18,862 bases of DNA, from positions 1 through 18,862 of the forward strand of contig JAWXTP010000050.1 of the NCBI GenBank assembly GCA_044433415.1, given 5' to 3'. The notes beneath the pieces are model-generated. The model saw only the letters and a program-made list of their open reading frames with translations. It was not told the DNA's origin and searched no databases. Origin of the DNA: JAWXTP01 sp044433415 (GTDB taxonomy: Bacteria > Bacteroidota > Bacteroidia > Bacteroidales > Rikenellaceae). Position 1 is the stretch's first letter; the number at the start of each line of letters is the position of its first letter. Both the position numbers and the translations under genes were made by a program. Of the stretch, positions 1 to 6,006 are shown piece after piece.

Positions 1-274
1 AAACCCCGTCAATAAAATATTTGCTAATACGCTATGTTACTACAAGTTACATAATACTACACTGTTAACTCCAAAAAGGGCTCAACCCGAAACTTTGAAT
101 AGCCTCTTTTTTCTTTATTTTGCTGATTTTAGGCTACATGGGGATTAGCCGCAAAACAGACTCTAAATGGAGACTAAAGCATCCTATGATTATACAGTCA
201 ATTCACCCTTGATATTCTCATAATGGCGAATTTTTTAGCATTAATAAATTCCGACTTCGTGTCGTTATATATAA
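1..274. other. Left-edge stretch with no recognised gene
   Basis: No gene is recognised here. A stop-free frame on the plus strand runs from position 2 to about 148 (49 codons) but has no ATG near its beginning and no family resemblance I can name. A small stem (GGCTA/TAGCC) lies around 132-150. A motif at 251-264 faintly resembles the IS inverted repeat that begins at 347. The stretch may be the outer flank of the integrase-bearing island, cut by the window edge. Confidence 0.4.
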
Positions 275-346
275 AGAGTAGGGATACCGAATCATAAAGG
301 GTTAAAATAATAGAAATATTTTTTACTTTTTTTCGATGCCATATTC
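275..346 (+). repeat. Left copy of 72-bp direct repeat flanking the IS
   Basis: This stretch is repeated directly at 2051-2122 at a constant offset of 1776 bases, with one mismatch (T295 against A2071). It abuts the left inverted repeat of the insertion sequence exactly, and its partner abuts the right one. Most simply it is the target-site duplication made by the insertion. IS1634-family elements are known for long, variable-length duplications, unlike the few base pairs of most IS families. Confidence 0.8.
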
Positions 347-360
347 TCCTGACTTCGTCA
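347..360 (+). repeat. Left terminal inverted repeat of the IS
   Basis: TCCTGACTTCGTCA is the exact reverse complement of 2037-2050. One more base of the flanking repeat matches by chance (T347/T2123), so the tip could be placed one base later. Confidence 0.88.
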
Positions 361-411
361 CTCAAAAAATGCTGAAAATATATTCACTTGACTTCCAGCG
401 ATATAGTTAAT

Positions 412-438
412 TTGCGTACCCTATTTTGGGGTACGCAA
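412..438 (+). repeat. Subterminal inverted repeat inside the IS
   Basis: TTGCGTACCC (412-421) and GGGTACGCAA (429-438) form a perfect 10-bp inverted repeat around a 7-nt spacer. The second arm recurs at the right end at 2027-2036, directly inside the right inverted repeat, within an 18-base identity (424-441 and 2022-2039). The palindrome overlaps the -33 box and the promoter spacer of the transposase. It is a candidate transposase binding site that could also repress the promoter; that role is inferred. Confidence 0.65.
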
Positions 439-457
439 TGAAAAAATAGTAATTTTG
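425..457 (+). promoter_or_regulatory. Bacteroidetes-type promoter of the transposase
   Basis: A -33 TTTG (425-428) and a -7 TAATTTTG (450-457) are separated by 21 nt, fitting the Bacteroidetes primary-sigma consensus TTTG/TAnnTTTG. The predicted transcript would begin about 20 nt before the ATG at 483. Confidence 0.6.
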
Positions 458-482
458 TAGCAAATACTAAATCTATAAAATT

Positions 483-2039
483 ATGTTTGTTAAAAAGAGA
501 ATTAATCGTTCAGGCACAACTAGCGTAATAGTATCAGAAAAGTTGCGAGGTAAATATAAACAGTTAGTCACTATCGGCATAAGTTCTGATACCAAAGAGA
601 TAGATAGTTATGTATTACAAGGAAAAGAATGGATACGAAAAGAGGAGTTATGCCGTCGCCCTGAGCTAGATTTTGAGGATAACGATGGAAAAGCAAGAAA
701 AGATGAATTAGAAAGAGCAAATCAATTTATATCCCAAATAGATAATATAATACTCAATGGTTCACAGCTGATACTTGACAAGGTATTTGAGGGAGTTGGA
801 TTTAATCAAATAACAGATGAAGTATTTCGCCAATTGATTATTTCAAGGCTATCATTTCCTGCATCAAAAGCAGCTACAGTTGAATATTTAAAAAATCATT
901 TCGATGAAGATTTAGACTTATCTAAAATATATCGTTACTTAGATAGGCTAAACAGCACCATGCAAGAGCTTGTACAAGATATAAGCGTAAAACACACAAT
1001 GGAACTCTTTGGAGGTAATATTGGAGTTATGTTTTACGATGTAACCACACTCTATTTTGAGAGTGACTATGAAGATGATTTACGCAAAACAGGTTTTTCC
1101 AAAGATGGTCGCCATTCTAATCCACAAATAATATTAGGATTGCTAGTTAGCCTAGAAGGCTATCCATTAGCACATACCATTCATGAGGGGAATAAATATG
1201 AAGGACATATCATGCTACCAGTAATACAGGATTTTGTAAATAGATATGATTTAGACGATTTCATAGTAGTAGTAGATTCAGGATTGATGAATACGGCAAA
1301 TATTACAGAACTAGAGGCATTAGGTTACAAATACATCATAGGAGCGCGTATAAAGAATACAGATAAAGCCACCCAAGATTGGATCTTATCTCAACCCAAG
1401 AGAGATAGAAAGATGGTAGAACTTAACTATGCTAATGGGCGTAGGCTATTAGTTGGCTATACAGATGATAGAGCTAAAAAAGATAGTTACAACCGTAAAA
1501 AGGGGATTAAAAGGCTAGAAAAGGCATATCATAGAGGGCAATTCACCAAGTCTAATCTCAATAAGAAAGGTTATAATAAATTCCTAGAGATGAAAGACAG
1601 TGTAAAAGTAACCATCAATTACGATAAGATAGAGGAGGATTCTCGTTGGGATGGGTTGAAAGGCTATCTAACTAATACTTCTATTCCTACAGAGCAAGTT
1701 TATGCAGCCTATCACAATTTATGGAACGTAGAGAAAGCCTTTAGGATAGCCAAATCGAAGATAGAGATACGCCCAATGTTCCACTTTACACGCAAAAGAA
1801 TAGAAGCACATATCTGCATCTGTTTCGTTGCTCTAAAGGTTTACAAAGAATTAGAACGCATCCTTAAATTAGCAGAGATAGGAATGAGTGTAGATAAAGT
1901 ATTGAACATGGCAAAAACTGTGACAATACTTAAACTAAAACTCCCCCTCAATGGTGAAATTCTATCAAAAACCATGATCATGAAACGTCACAAAAGAATA
2001 AAAATACTATTCAATAATGATTTTTGGGGTACGCAATGA
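483..2039 (+). CDS. IS1634-family DDE transposase
   Basis: This 518-residue transposase catalyses cut-and-join of the element ends through an RNase H-like DDE core. Likely catalytic residues are D186 in YDVTTLYFE, D265 in VVVDSGLMN and E417 in the block YHNLWNVEKAFRIAKS, the family's equivalent of the IS4-type YREK signature. Residues 1-170 would hold the end-binding helices (for example LSKIYRYLDRLN near 146-157). A Lys/Arg-rich insertion at about 330-365 separates the second Asp from the Glu, as is usual for this family. Length is normal and the frame is intact. The start at 483 is the first ATG after a good promoter. The stop TGA overlaps the right inverted repeat, so the coding region runs to the element's tip. 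Family assignment is firm; activity is inferred from intactness. Confidence 0.93.
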   Translation: MFVKKRINRSGTTSVIVSEKLRGKYKQLVTIGISSDTKEIDSYVLQGKEWIRKEELCRRPELDFEDNDGKARKDELERANQFISQIDNIILNGSQLILDKVFEGVGFNQITDEVFRQLIISRLSFPASKAATVEYLKNHFDEDLDLSKIYRYLDRLNSTMQELVQDISVKHTMELFGGNIGVMFYDVTTLYFESDYEDDLRKTGFSKDGRHSNPQIILGLLVSLEGYPLAHTIHEGNKYEGHIMLPVIQDFVNRYDLDDFIVVVDSGLMNTANITELEALGYKYIIGARIKNTDKATQDWILSQPKRDRKMVELNYANGRRLLVGYTDDRAKKDSYNRKKGIKRLEKAYHRGQFTKSNLNKKGYNKFLEMKDSVKVTINYDKIEEDSRWDGLKGYLTNTSIPTEQVYAAYHNLWNVEKAFRIAKSKIEIRPMFHFTRKRIEAHICICFVALKVYKELERILKLAEIGMSVDKVLNMAKTVTILKLKLPLNGEILSKTMIMKRHKRIKILFNNDFWGTQ

Positions 2040-2050
2040 CGAAGTCAGGA
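2037..2050 (+). repeat. Right terminal inverted repeat of the IS
   Basis: TGACGAAGTCAGGA is the exact complement of 347-360. Its first three bases are the transposase stop codon. Confidence 0.88.
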
Positions 2051-2122
2051 AGAGTAGGGATACCGAATCAAAAAGGGTTAAAATAATAGAAATATTTTTT
2101 ACTTTTTTTCGATGCCATATTC
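2051..2122 (+). repeat. Right copy of 72-bp direct repeat flanking the IS
   Basis: This is the partner of 275-346, starting at the base after the right inverted repeat. A further short repeat, TATAAAGAGTAG, occurs at 270-281 and 2128-2139. It would have been in the target before insertion and is separate from the duplication. Confidence 0.8.
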
Positions 2123-2175
2123 TTCACTATAAAGAGTAGTCTATTTTTGCAAATAGGGGTTAATCAGACGAAAAA

Positions 2176-2925
2176 TTATTTTCCAAAAATTGAGTTCATC
2201 TCATCGAGCATCTCCTTGCCATGAGTATTCTTGTAGTAGTGTTTATATATCACCATAGGACTATTGCCAGCCATCTCTGCTACAACATAAGGGGAATAAC
2301 CTTGATCCACCATTCTTGTGATAAAGCTACCACGAGCCGAGTACCACGTAATATTCTCTTTGATGCGAGCAATCTTACACGCTTTGGTTAATGCTTGGGA
2401 TAATTTGCCTGAAAAGCCATTAACTCTCGACATCTTCTTCTTGTCGGTATCGTGCTTATGTGTGAATATCGGGAAGACATAATCGCCATAGCCTGTACCT
2501 CGATACTTCTCAATAAGCTGTTTTGTTTTTGAGATTAATAGTGGTTTAGCCTGCTTAGGAAATTTTATGCGTTCATAAACAATTTTGTCATCCTTGATAC
2601 AATCCCACGTTAAGTTACACACATCAACGTTAGCCATACCGCCCGTATAGTAGCTAAAGAGGAACATATCCAAACATAGCTGTTCCTTTTTCGAGAATAG
2701 GCTACGGTCGATATGCTCAATCTTAGCGAGGGCTTTATGCGATACAGCCTTTGATGTTGTTTCGTCCCATTTGATATTATCACCTAAACACTCGAAGGCT
2801 TTCATATCTACGCCATAAATCCCTTGCTTCTCAGCATAGCGACAGATAGCTCGTAGCTTGCGTAGCTTTTGAACCATTTGGCTATCTTTGGGATTAGCCT
2901 TTCCCTTGATGTTAATTGTAAACAT
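2176..2925 (-). CDS. Tyrosine recombinase / integrase, short form
   Basis: This 249-residue protein is a phage-integrase-type site-specific recombinase, probably the enzyme that inserted the island. Residues 15-50 match the end of the core-binding domain and 70-245 the catalytic domain. Visible catalytic positions are R198 in YSARGSF, the GNS triplet at 220-222, and a nucleophilic Tyr at 230 or 231 in KHYYK. The usual first Arg is missing: the box reads YYTGGMANVDVCNL and holds no Arg between residues 80 and 110. The protein is shorter than the roughly 400 residues common in Bacteroidetes integrases and lacks the N-terminal arm-binding domain. No in-frame remnant of that domain precedes it: all three upstream frames contain stops. 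A purine-rich stretch (AAAAAAGG) sits just before the ATG, supporting this start. It is either a natural short form or a truncated one that re-used an internal start. Confidence 0.8.
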   Translation of the reverse strand: MFTINIKGKANPKDSQMVQKLRKLRAICRYAEKQGIYGVDMKAFECLGDNIKWDETTSKAVSHKALAKIEHIDRSLFSKKEQLCLDMFLFSYYTGGMANVDVCNLTWDCIKDDKIVYERIKFPKQAKPLLISKTKQLIEKYRGTGYGDYVFPIFTHKHDTDKKKMSRVNGFSGKLSQALTKACKIARIKENITWYSARGSFITRMVDQGYSPYVVAEMAGNSPMVIYKHYYKNTHGKEMLDEMNSIFGK

Positions 2926-3234
2926 ACCTTTTTTAAGTTAAGTATTCGTATAGGCCTACCTCAGGTGGGCAAATACCCACCATAGCAGACTACATAAGAA
3001 TAGTGCTTCCCTCCAAAAAAGGTTTATTTTGATTATAACCCGTAAATATCAACTATTGATAATACGCACAAAAACAAAGATTTACAGCTTTTTACACTGT
3101 AAACCTTTAAAAATGTGGAGACCTATTCGGTCACCCTCTTCTTTGTGTTTGTATTTACTACAATATTAAGATGGTAACAAATATGGCATTCGAAAAATAT
3201 TAATCTAATAAGTACACTGTTGCATTTTGTATAA
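2926..3234. other. Gap upstream of integrase with two small palindromes
   Basis: No coding sequence is recognised. Two inverted repeats stand out. GGTGGG/CCCACC (2964-2969 and 2976-2981) lies about 40 bases upstream of the integrase start, in its probable leader. TTTACAG/CTGTAAA (3081-3087 and 3097-3103) lies further upstream. Either could be a recombinase or regulator site, or a leader hairpin controlling integrase expression. Confidence 0.4.
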
Positions 3235-4121
3235 TTAATATTTTGACTTTAATCTTTTTATTAAGCGCTCAGCAAACATTATAGCTATTTCTTCAATTTT
3301 GTATGCAGACTGTTTGATGTATAATATATCTCCTAAAAATGGATATTCTTCTCGGAGTTTATCTTCTGGAACATCATTCAAGAAAATAGGTAAAATTACA
3401 TTTTGTTTAGACGTATTTTGCTTCTATAGCAACTCTTTTAATTCTTTCTCTGTCCATTCACGCCCAATGAATGATTTTGAGAATACAATAATGCCAAATT
3501 CGCACTGTTCGAGACCTTCATATATTTTGTCTTTGATGTTATCTCCCCACTTAATCTTATTTTTATCATACCAAATATCTGAGGTTACTGATTTTAATTT
3601 ATCTACGAGGTCGTCAACAAAAGATTGTTTATCAGCACTTGCGTGCGAAACGAAGACATCGTATTTTTTAAAATCCGACTTTGATTGTGAGACATTGTTG
3701 TTTAAATCCGTTTTTGTAGCAGGAAGATATATTTCTTCATACTTTTTTCTACAACTTCTACAAACTCAAGCAAATTATAAGAATTCTTAGAATCATAATT
3801 TATTTCTAATGAATTTGCAAAACTTTCTTTACGAAATAAATTAAAACTTATATTGTCGCCTTCATCATTGCTAAGTGCTCTTCCAGATATTACTAAATCA
3901 AAACAATAATAAAACTGAAGATAAGGAAACTTTTTTAGATTAAGCTTAAGTTTTGCGATATTATCAAATTTCATTTCTTCAGAATACGGATTCTCTTTCA
4001 TCGTGCCATATACATTTATATCATCATATTTAAACTCAGAAAATGTTGTAGTAATTATTTCAAGAAGATTATATAGCTCGTTTTCGGTACTAATTGTCAT
4101 GTCTTCAAGTGTATTGTTCAT
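3235..4121 (-). pseudogene. Broken TIR-domain protein gene
   Basis: Two pieces on the minus strand together resemble a protein of about 295 residues with a C-terminal TIR domain. The first frame starts at ATG 4121 and runs 139 codons to 3702, giving an unrecognised N-terminal domain. The second frame carries YDVFVSHASADKQSF, then DIWYDKNKIKWGD and GREWTEKEL, the TIR pattern with its likely NADase glutamate, and continues to TAA at 3235-3237. The frames join naturally if one A is restored to the A6 run (T6 at 3743-3748 on the plus strand), giving VEKKYEEIYLPATKTD. A TAG at 3424-3426 also interrupts the TIR domain. Bacterial TIR proteins usually cleave NAD or make cyclic ADP-ribose signals in anti-phage defence. 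With two lesions this copy is very probably dead, although the first 139 residues could still be made. A TAAATTTG -7-like box lies 7 nt before the ATG. Confidence 0.8.
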
Positions 4122-4128
4122 TATTTTG

Positions 4129-4136
4129 CAAATTTA
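4129..4136 (-). promoter_or_regulatory. Possible -7 box of the broken TIR gene
   Basis: On the minus strand this reads TAAATTTG, matching the Bacteroidetes TAnnTTTG box, but it lies only 7 nt from the start codon. No TTTG occurs at the usual 19-21 nt upstream, so the call is weak. Confidence 0.25.
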
Positions 4137-4268
4137 GCGTTTCTATTAAAGTTTTATGTTGCGATATCAAATAAGCACTGTTAAGTAATAGTGAAGGTTG
4201 GTAATTAAAACAAGTTCTCTTCTAGTAGTCTCTATATACTTGTTTGCATGCTATTCAGGGAGAAACTC

Positions 4269-4617
4269 TTATTTGATTTCCCCTTTCCTATTTAGAATTT
4301 TAAATATTTTCTCAAAGTTCTCAGCTGAGAATGATTGATTAATCATATCGAGTGTATTTTACTTGTTCTTTTTAAAATTTTCCACTTGTTCCATTACTTG
4401 ATCCATTACTTCATCATTGTATTGAGGTGGGTATCCGTTTTTTGTCATGTAAGCTAGCTTGTATCTCTTTAGGTAGCAGTTTGAAAATAATATTTGATAA
4501 TTGCGACCCTGAAGGAAGTCCTGCACTCATAGAAACTCCAGCACCAACGAATAGTACTACATCTTCTTTGCTAATACGATCAAATAAATCTTTTAATATC
4601 ATATCTGTTGTGGTCAT
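4269..4617 (-). pseudogene. Internally deleted SIR2-domain gene
   Basis: The intact beginning encodes the start of a SIR2 (NAD-binding sirtuin-like) domain. It opens with ATG 4617, and residues 19-35 read DVVLFVGAGVSMSAGLP, including the GAGxS nucleotide-binding motif. The frame fails about 60 codons in and stops at 4414. A second frame then carries GYPPQYNDEVMDQVMEQVEN, a TAA at about 4369-4371, and in the same frame NTLDMINQSFSAENFEKI to a final TAA at 4269-4271. The two ends therefore remain, while the catalytic His region and most of the domain are gone. SIR2 proteins in phage defence deplete NAD. This gene begins 2 nt after the stop of the methylase remnant and precedes the TIR gene on the same strand, implying one former operon. 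Confidence 0.75.
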
Positions 4618-4619
4618 CT

Positions 4620-4759
4620 TTATCTATTTTTGATTAGGTTGATTACTTCTTCAATTAAATCATAGAGCGTATAAACCATTTGGTTAATCTCAGCTTTTAG
4701 GGCTGAGGTGTCTGTATTATTTTCTCATAATTCAATTCATACCAATAATTCGCACTCCT
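4620..4759 (-). pseudogene. C-terminal remnant of a restriction-modification methylase
   Basis: The final readable stretch on this strand is TDTSALKAEINQMVYTLYDL followed by IEEVINLIKNR and a TAA at 4620-4622. It closely follows the tail typical of Eco57I-like (type IIG) and related N6-adenine methylases, roughly DTSALEAEIDxLVYxLYGLTEEEI. Just upstream, in another frame, NYWYELNYE matches the segment that normally precedes that tail, so a frameshift lies near 4715-4725. Nothing further upstream is recognisable, so the catalytic body has been lost. The assignment rests on the short C-terminal pattern and is moderately secure. The exact class (type IIG, BREX-like or type I) cannot be told. Confidence 0.55.
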
Positions 4760-4842
4760 ACAAAGATAATAAAAATTATGATATTTATTCTTGTTTTGTT
4801 GAGAAATTATAGGTGTATCATTTAAGGCTATTTTAGTAAAAT

Positions 4843-4874
4843 AAAACCACGCTACTTATCCGTAACGTGGTTTT
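4843..4874 (-). terminator. Intrinsic terminator after the HTH gene
   Basis: AAAACCACG (4843-4851) pairs with CGTGGTTTT (4866-4874) across a 14-nt loop. The stem ends in T on either strand, so it may work in both directions. It lies about 75 nt past the stop of the small HTH gene and separates it from the defence remnants. Confidence 0.7.
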
Positions 4875-4947
4875 AATTAATTTATATTTCAAGAGATATA
4901 AGGATTTGAACTAGTATTACGTGATGTGTAAGTATAATCTCAGATAA

Positions 4948-5181
4948 CTATTTCTTTTTATACTCATCCTTTATCATGAATCCAACACCTGTTATAAGCC
5001 ATGTTTTATTAATCTCCTTATAGTAATCCAATATTTTATCTACTGATTTTTTACTTAAATCACAATCTTTTTGTCGTGCTTTAGATAGTAGACCTAGTGA
5101 TAACTTGCAATTGATTGAAAATTGTTTGTCAGATAAGTTTATGTAAAGTATGTATTTGTCTACTCTGTCAATTATTCTCAT
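4948..5181 (-). CDS. Small phage-repressor-like HTH protein
   Basis: This 77-residue protein resembles the N-terminal DNA-binding part of Bacteroidetes prophage repressors. It opens IDRVDKYILYINLS, continues with a helical stretch at 18-45, and closes with ILDYYKEINKTWLITGVGFM, the typical ending of that HTH module (usually IxxxYPEINxxWLLTGEGxM). The peptidase or oligomerisation half of full-length repressors is absent. It may be a stand-alone regulator or the surviving N-terminal piece of a prophage gene. It lies between the decayed defence genes and the core lolA-like gene, with a terminator behind it, and probably marks the island's right boundary. Function is inferred from pattern only. 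Confidence 0.6.
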   Translation of the reverse strand: MRIIDRVDKYILYINLSDKQFSINCKLSLGLLSKARQKDCDLSKKSVDKILDYYKEINKTWLITGVGFMIKDEYKKK

Positions 5182-5277
5182 AATGATATGTGTATTATAT
5201 TTGTGTGGTGGTTTAATGTAGATTTATGGAGGTTTATGGTGGGGAGTTCAAATAGTTAAAACTCACCTTAATGTTTT

Positions 5278-5862
5278 TTATCTAAAATCTATTATCTCAA
5301 CTCCTTTGTAATCCTCCTTATCGAAAATAAAGGTAGACTCTGAGAATTTAATATTTGTGTCGCTATCAAGTATGTAAATAGTAGATTTGTTATTAATTAC
5401 GTTAATACTTGAAATGTTATCACTGCTGTCTATGCTTACCTTTAAACCCTCTTTCTCAAAAAATAACTCACGGTTACCTTTAGAGTTTGTACTTAATGTA
5501 GGGGTGGAATTTTTTGTTAATTTTAAAAGACGTTGAGGCGATTGCATAATATCAATCTCTTTACCATCAATAACAAGAGTCTCAATATATACTTCGTTGT
5601 TCTTTTTAACATAGTTATACCTATCTTTTCCATCAAAAATCATTGTGAAATCGTTAGTATCAATCCTATATTTATCTCCACTGACCTTGATAGTTCCTTC
5701 AATATTATTTGATGAAATCTGAGCCGAGAATTTAAAAGAAAAATCTGTATTTTCAATATAAGGCTTAGTTATTTTAGTTAAAAGCTCTGTAATTTCTGTT
5801 TGTTGTGCCATGCAGAACAACGCCGATGAGCAGAACAGTAGGGTAGTTATTATTTTCTTCAT
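5278..5862 (-). CDS. LolA-like outer-membrane lipoprotein carrier
   Basis: The product (194 residues) is a secreted beta-rich protein of the LolA type, which ferries lipoproteins across the periplasm from the inner-membrane Lol complex to the outer membrane. A signal peptide occupies residues 1-19 (MKKIITTLLFCSSALFCMA, likely cut before Gln20). The mature part has the family's rhythm: a helical start (TEITELLTKITKPY), FSFKFSAQISSNNIEGTIKVSGDKYRID, then MIFDGKDRYNYVKKNNEVYI and a series of strands. Its place directly after ftsK on the same strand is common in Bacteroidales and supports the call. The 144-nt gap from ftsK holds two hairpins, so expression may be partly uncoupled from ftsK. A weak stem in the 60 nt after the stop may terminate it. 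Confidence 0.75.
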   Translation of the reverse strand: MKKIITTLLFCSSALFCMAQQTEITELLTKITKPYIENTDFSFKFSAQISSNNIEGTIKVSGDKYRIDTNDFTMIFDGKDRYNYVKKNNEVYIETLVIDGKEIDIMQSPQRLLKLTKNSTPTLSTNSKGNRELFFEKEGLKVSIDSSDNISSINVINNKSTIYILDSDTNIKFSESTFIFDKEDYKGVEIIDFR

Positions 5863-5886
5863 GAAAAATGTGTATTTAATGTATAT

Positions 5887-5989
5887 GTAGGGATTCTTAA
5901 ATCAAAGTTTTAGAATCTTCTACAAAATTTATGCAGTTTTTAGTAATCTAGCCTAGAAGTACCCAAAATACTATTCTAGGGACTTCTAG
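5887..5989. repeat. Two intergenic hairpins between ftsK and lolA-like gene
   Basis: Hairpin one (5887-5923) pairs GTAG and GGATTCT with AGAATCT and CTAC, with one bulge. Hairpin two (5953-5989) pairs CTAGAAGT and CCC with GGG and ACTTCTAG, with one bulged base. The GGGACTTCTAG arm resembles arms of the palindromes at 13925-14087, 16386-16432 and 18313-18376, so this may be a member of the same intergenic repeat family. The hairpins could attenuate read-through from ftsK or protect an mRNA end. Confidence 0.55.
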
Positions 5990-6006
5990 TATTGATTATT
6001 AATGTA

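Larger units (their letters stand above)
347..2050 (+). mobile_element. Complete IS1634-family insertion sequence (1,704 bp)
   Basis: Perfect 14-bp inverted repeats (TCCTGACTTCGTCA at 347-360; its complement at 2037-2050) enclose one full-length DDE transposase gene with its own promoter. The transposase stop codon TGA is the first three bases of the right inverted repeat. A 72-bp direct repeat flanks both ends. All parts needed for mobility look intact. Insertion was into non-coding DNA just past the 3' end of the integrase gene, so no recognisable gene was broken. The single mismatch between the flanking repeats suggests the insertion is not brand new. Confidence 0.9.

Noticed and set aside
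3299..3790. Plus-strand open frame of 163 codons
   Set aside because: It lies antisense to the TIR pseudogene, whose minus-strand translation gives clear TIR motifs. The plus frame has no recognisable features.
4885..4930. GGATTTGAAC on the plus strand resembling a tRNA T-arm on the minus strand
   Set aside because: The flanking bases do not pair as a T-stem and no matching acceptor or anticodon arm could be laid out. At most it is a tRNA-derived attachment-site scar.
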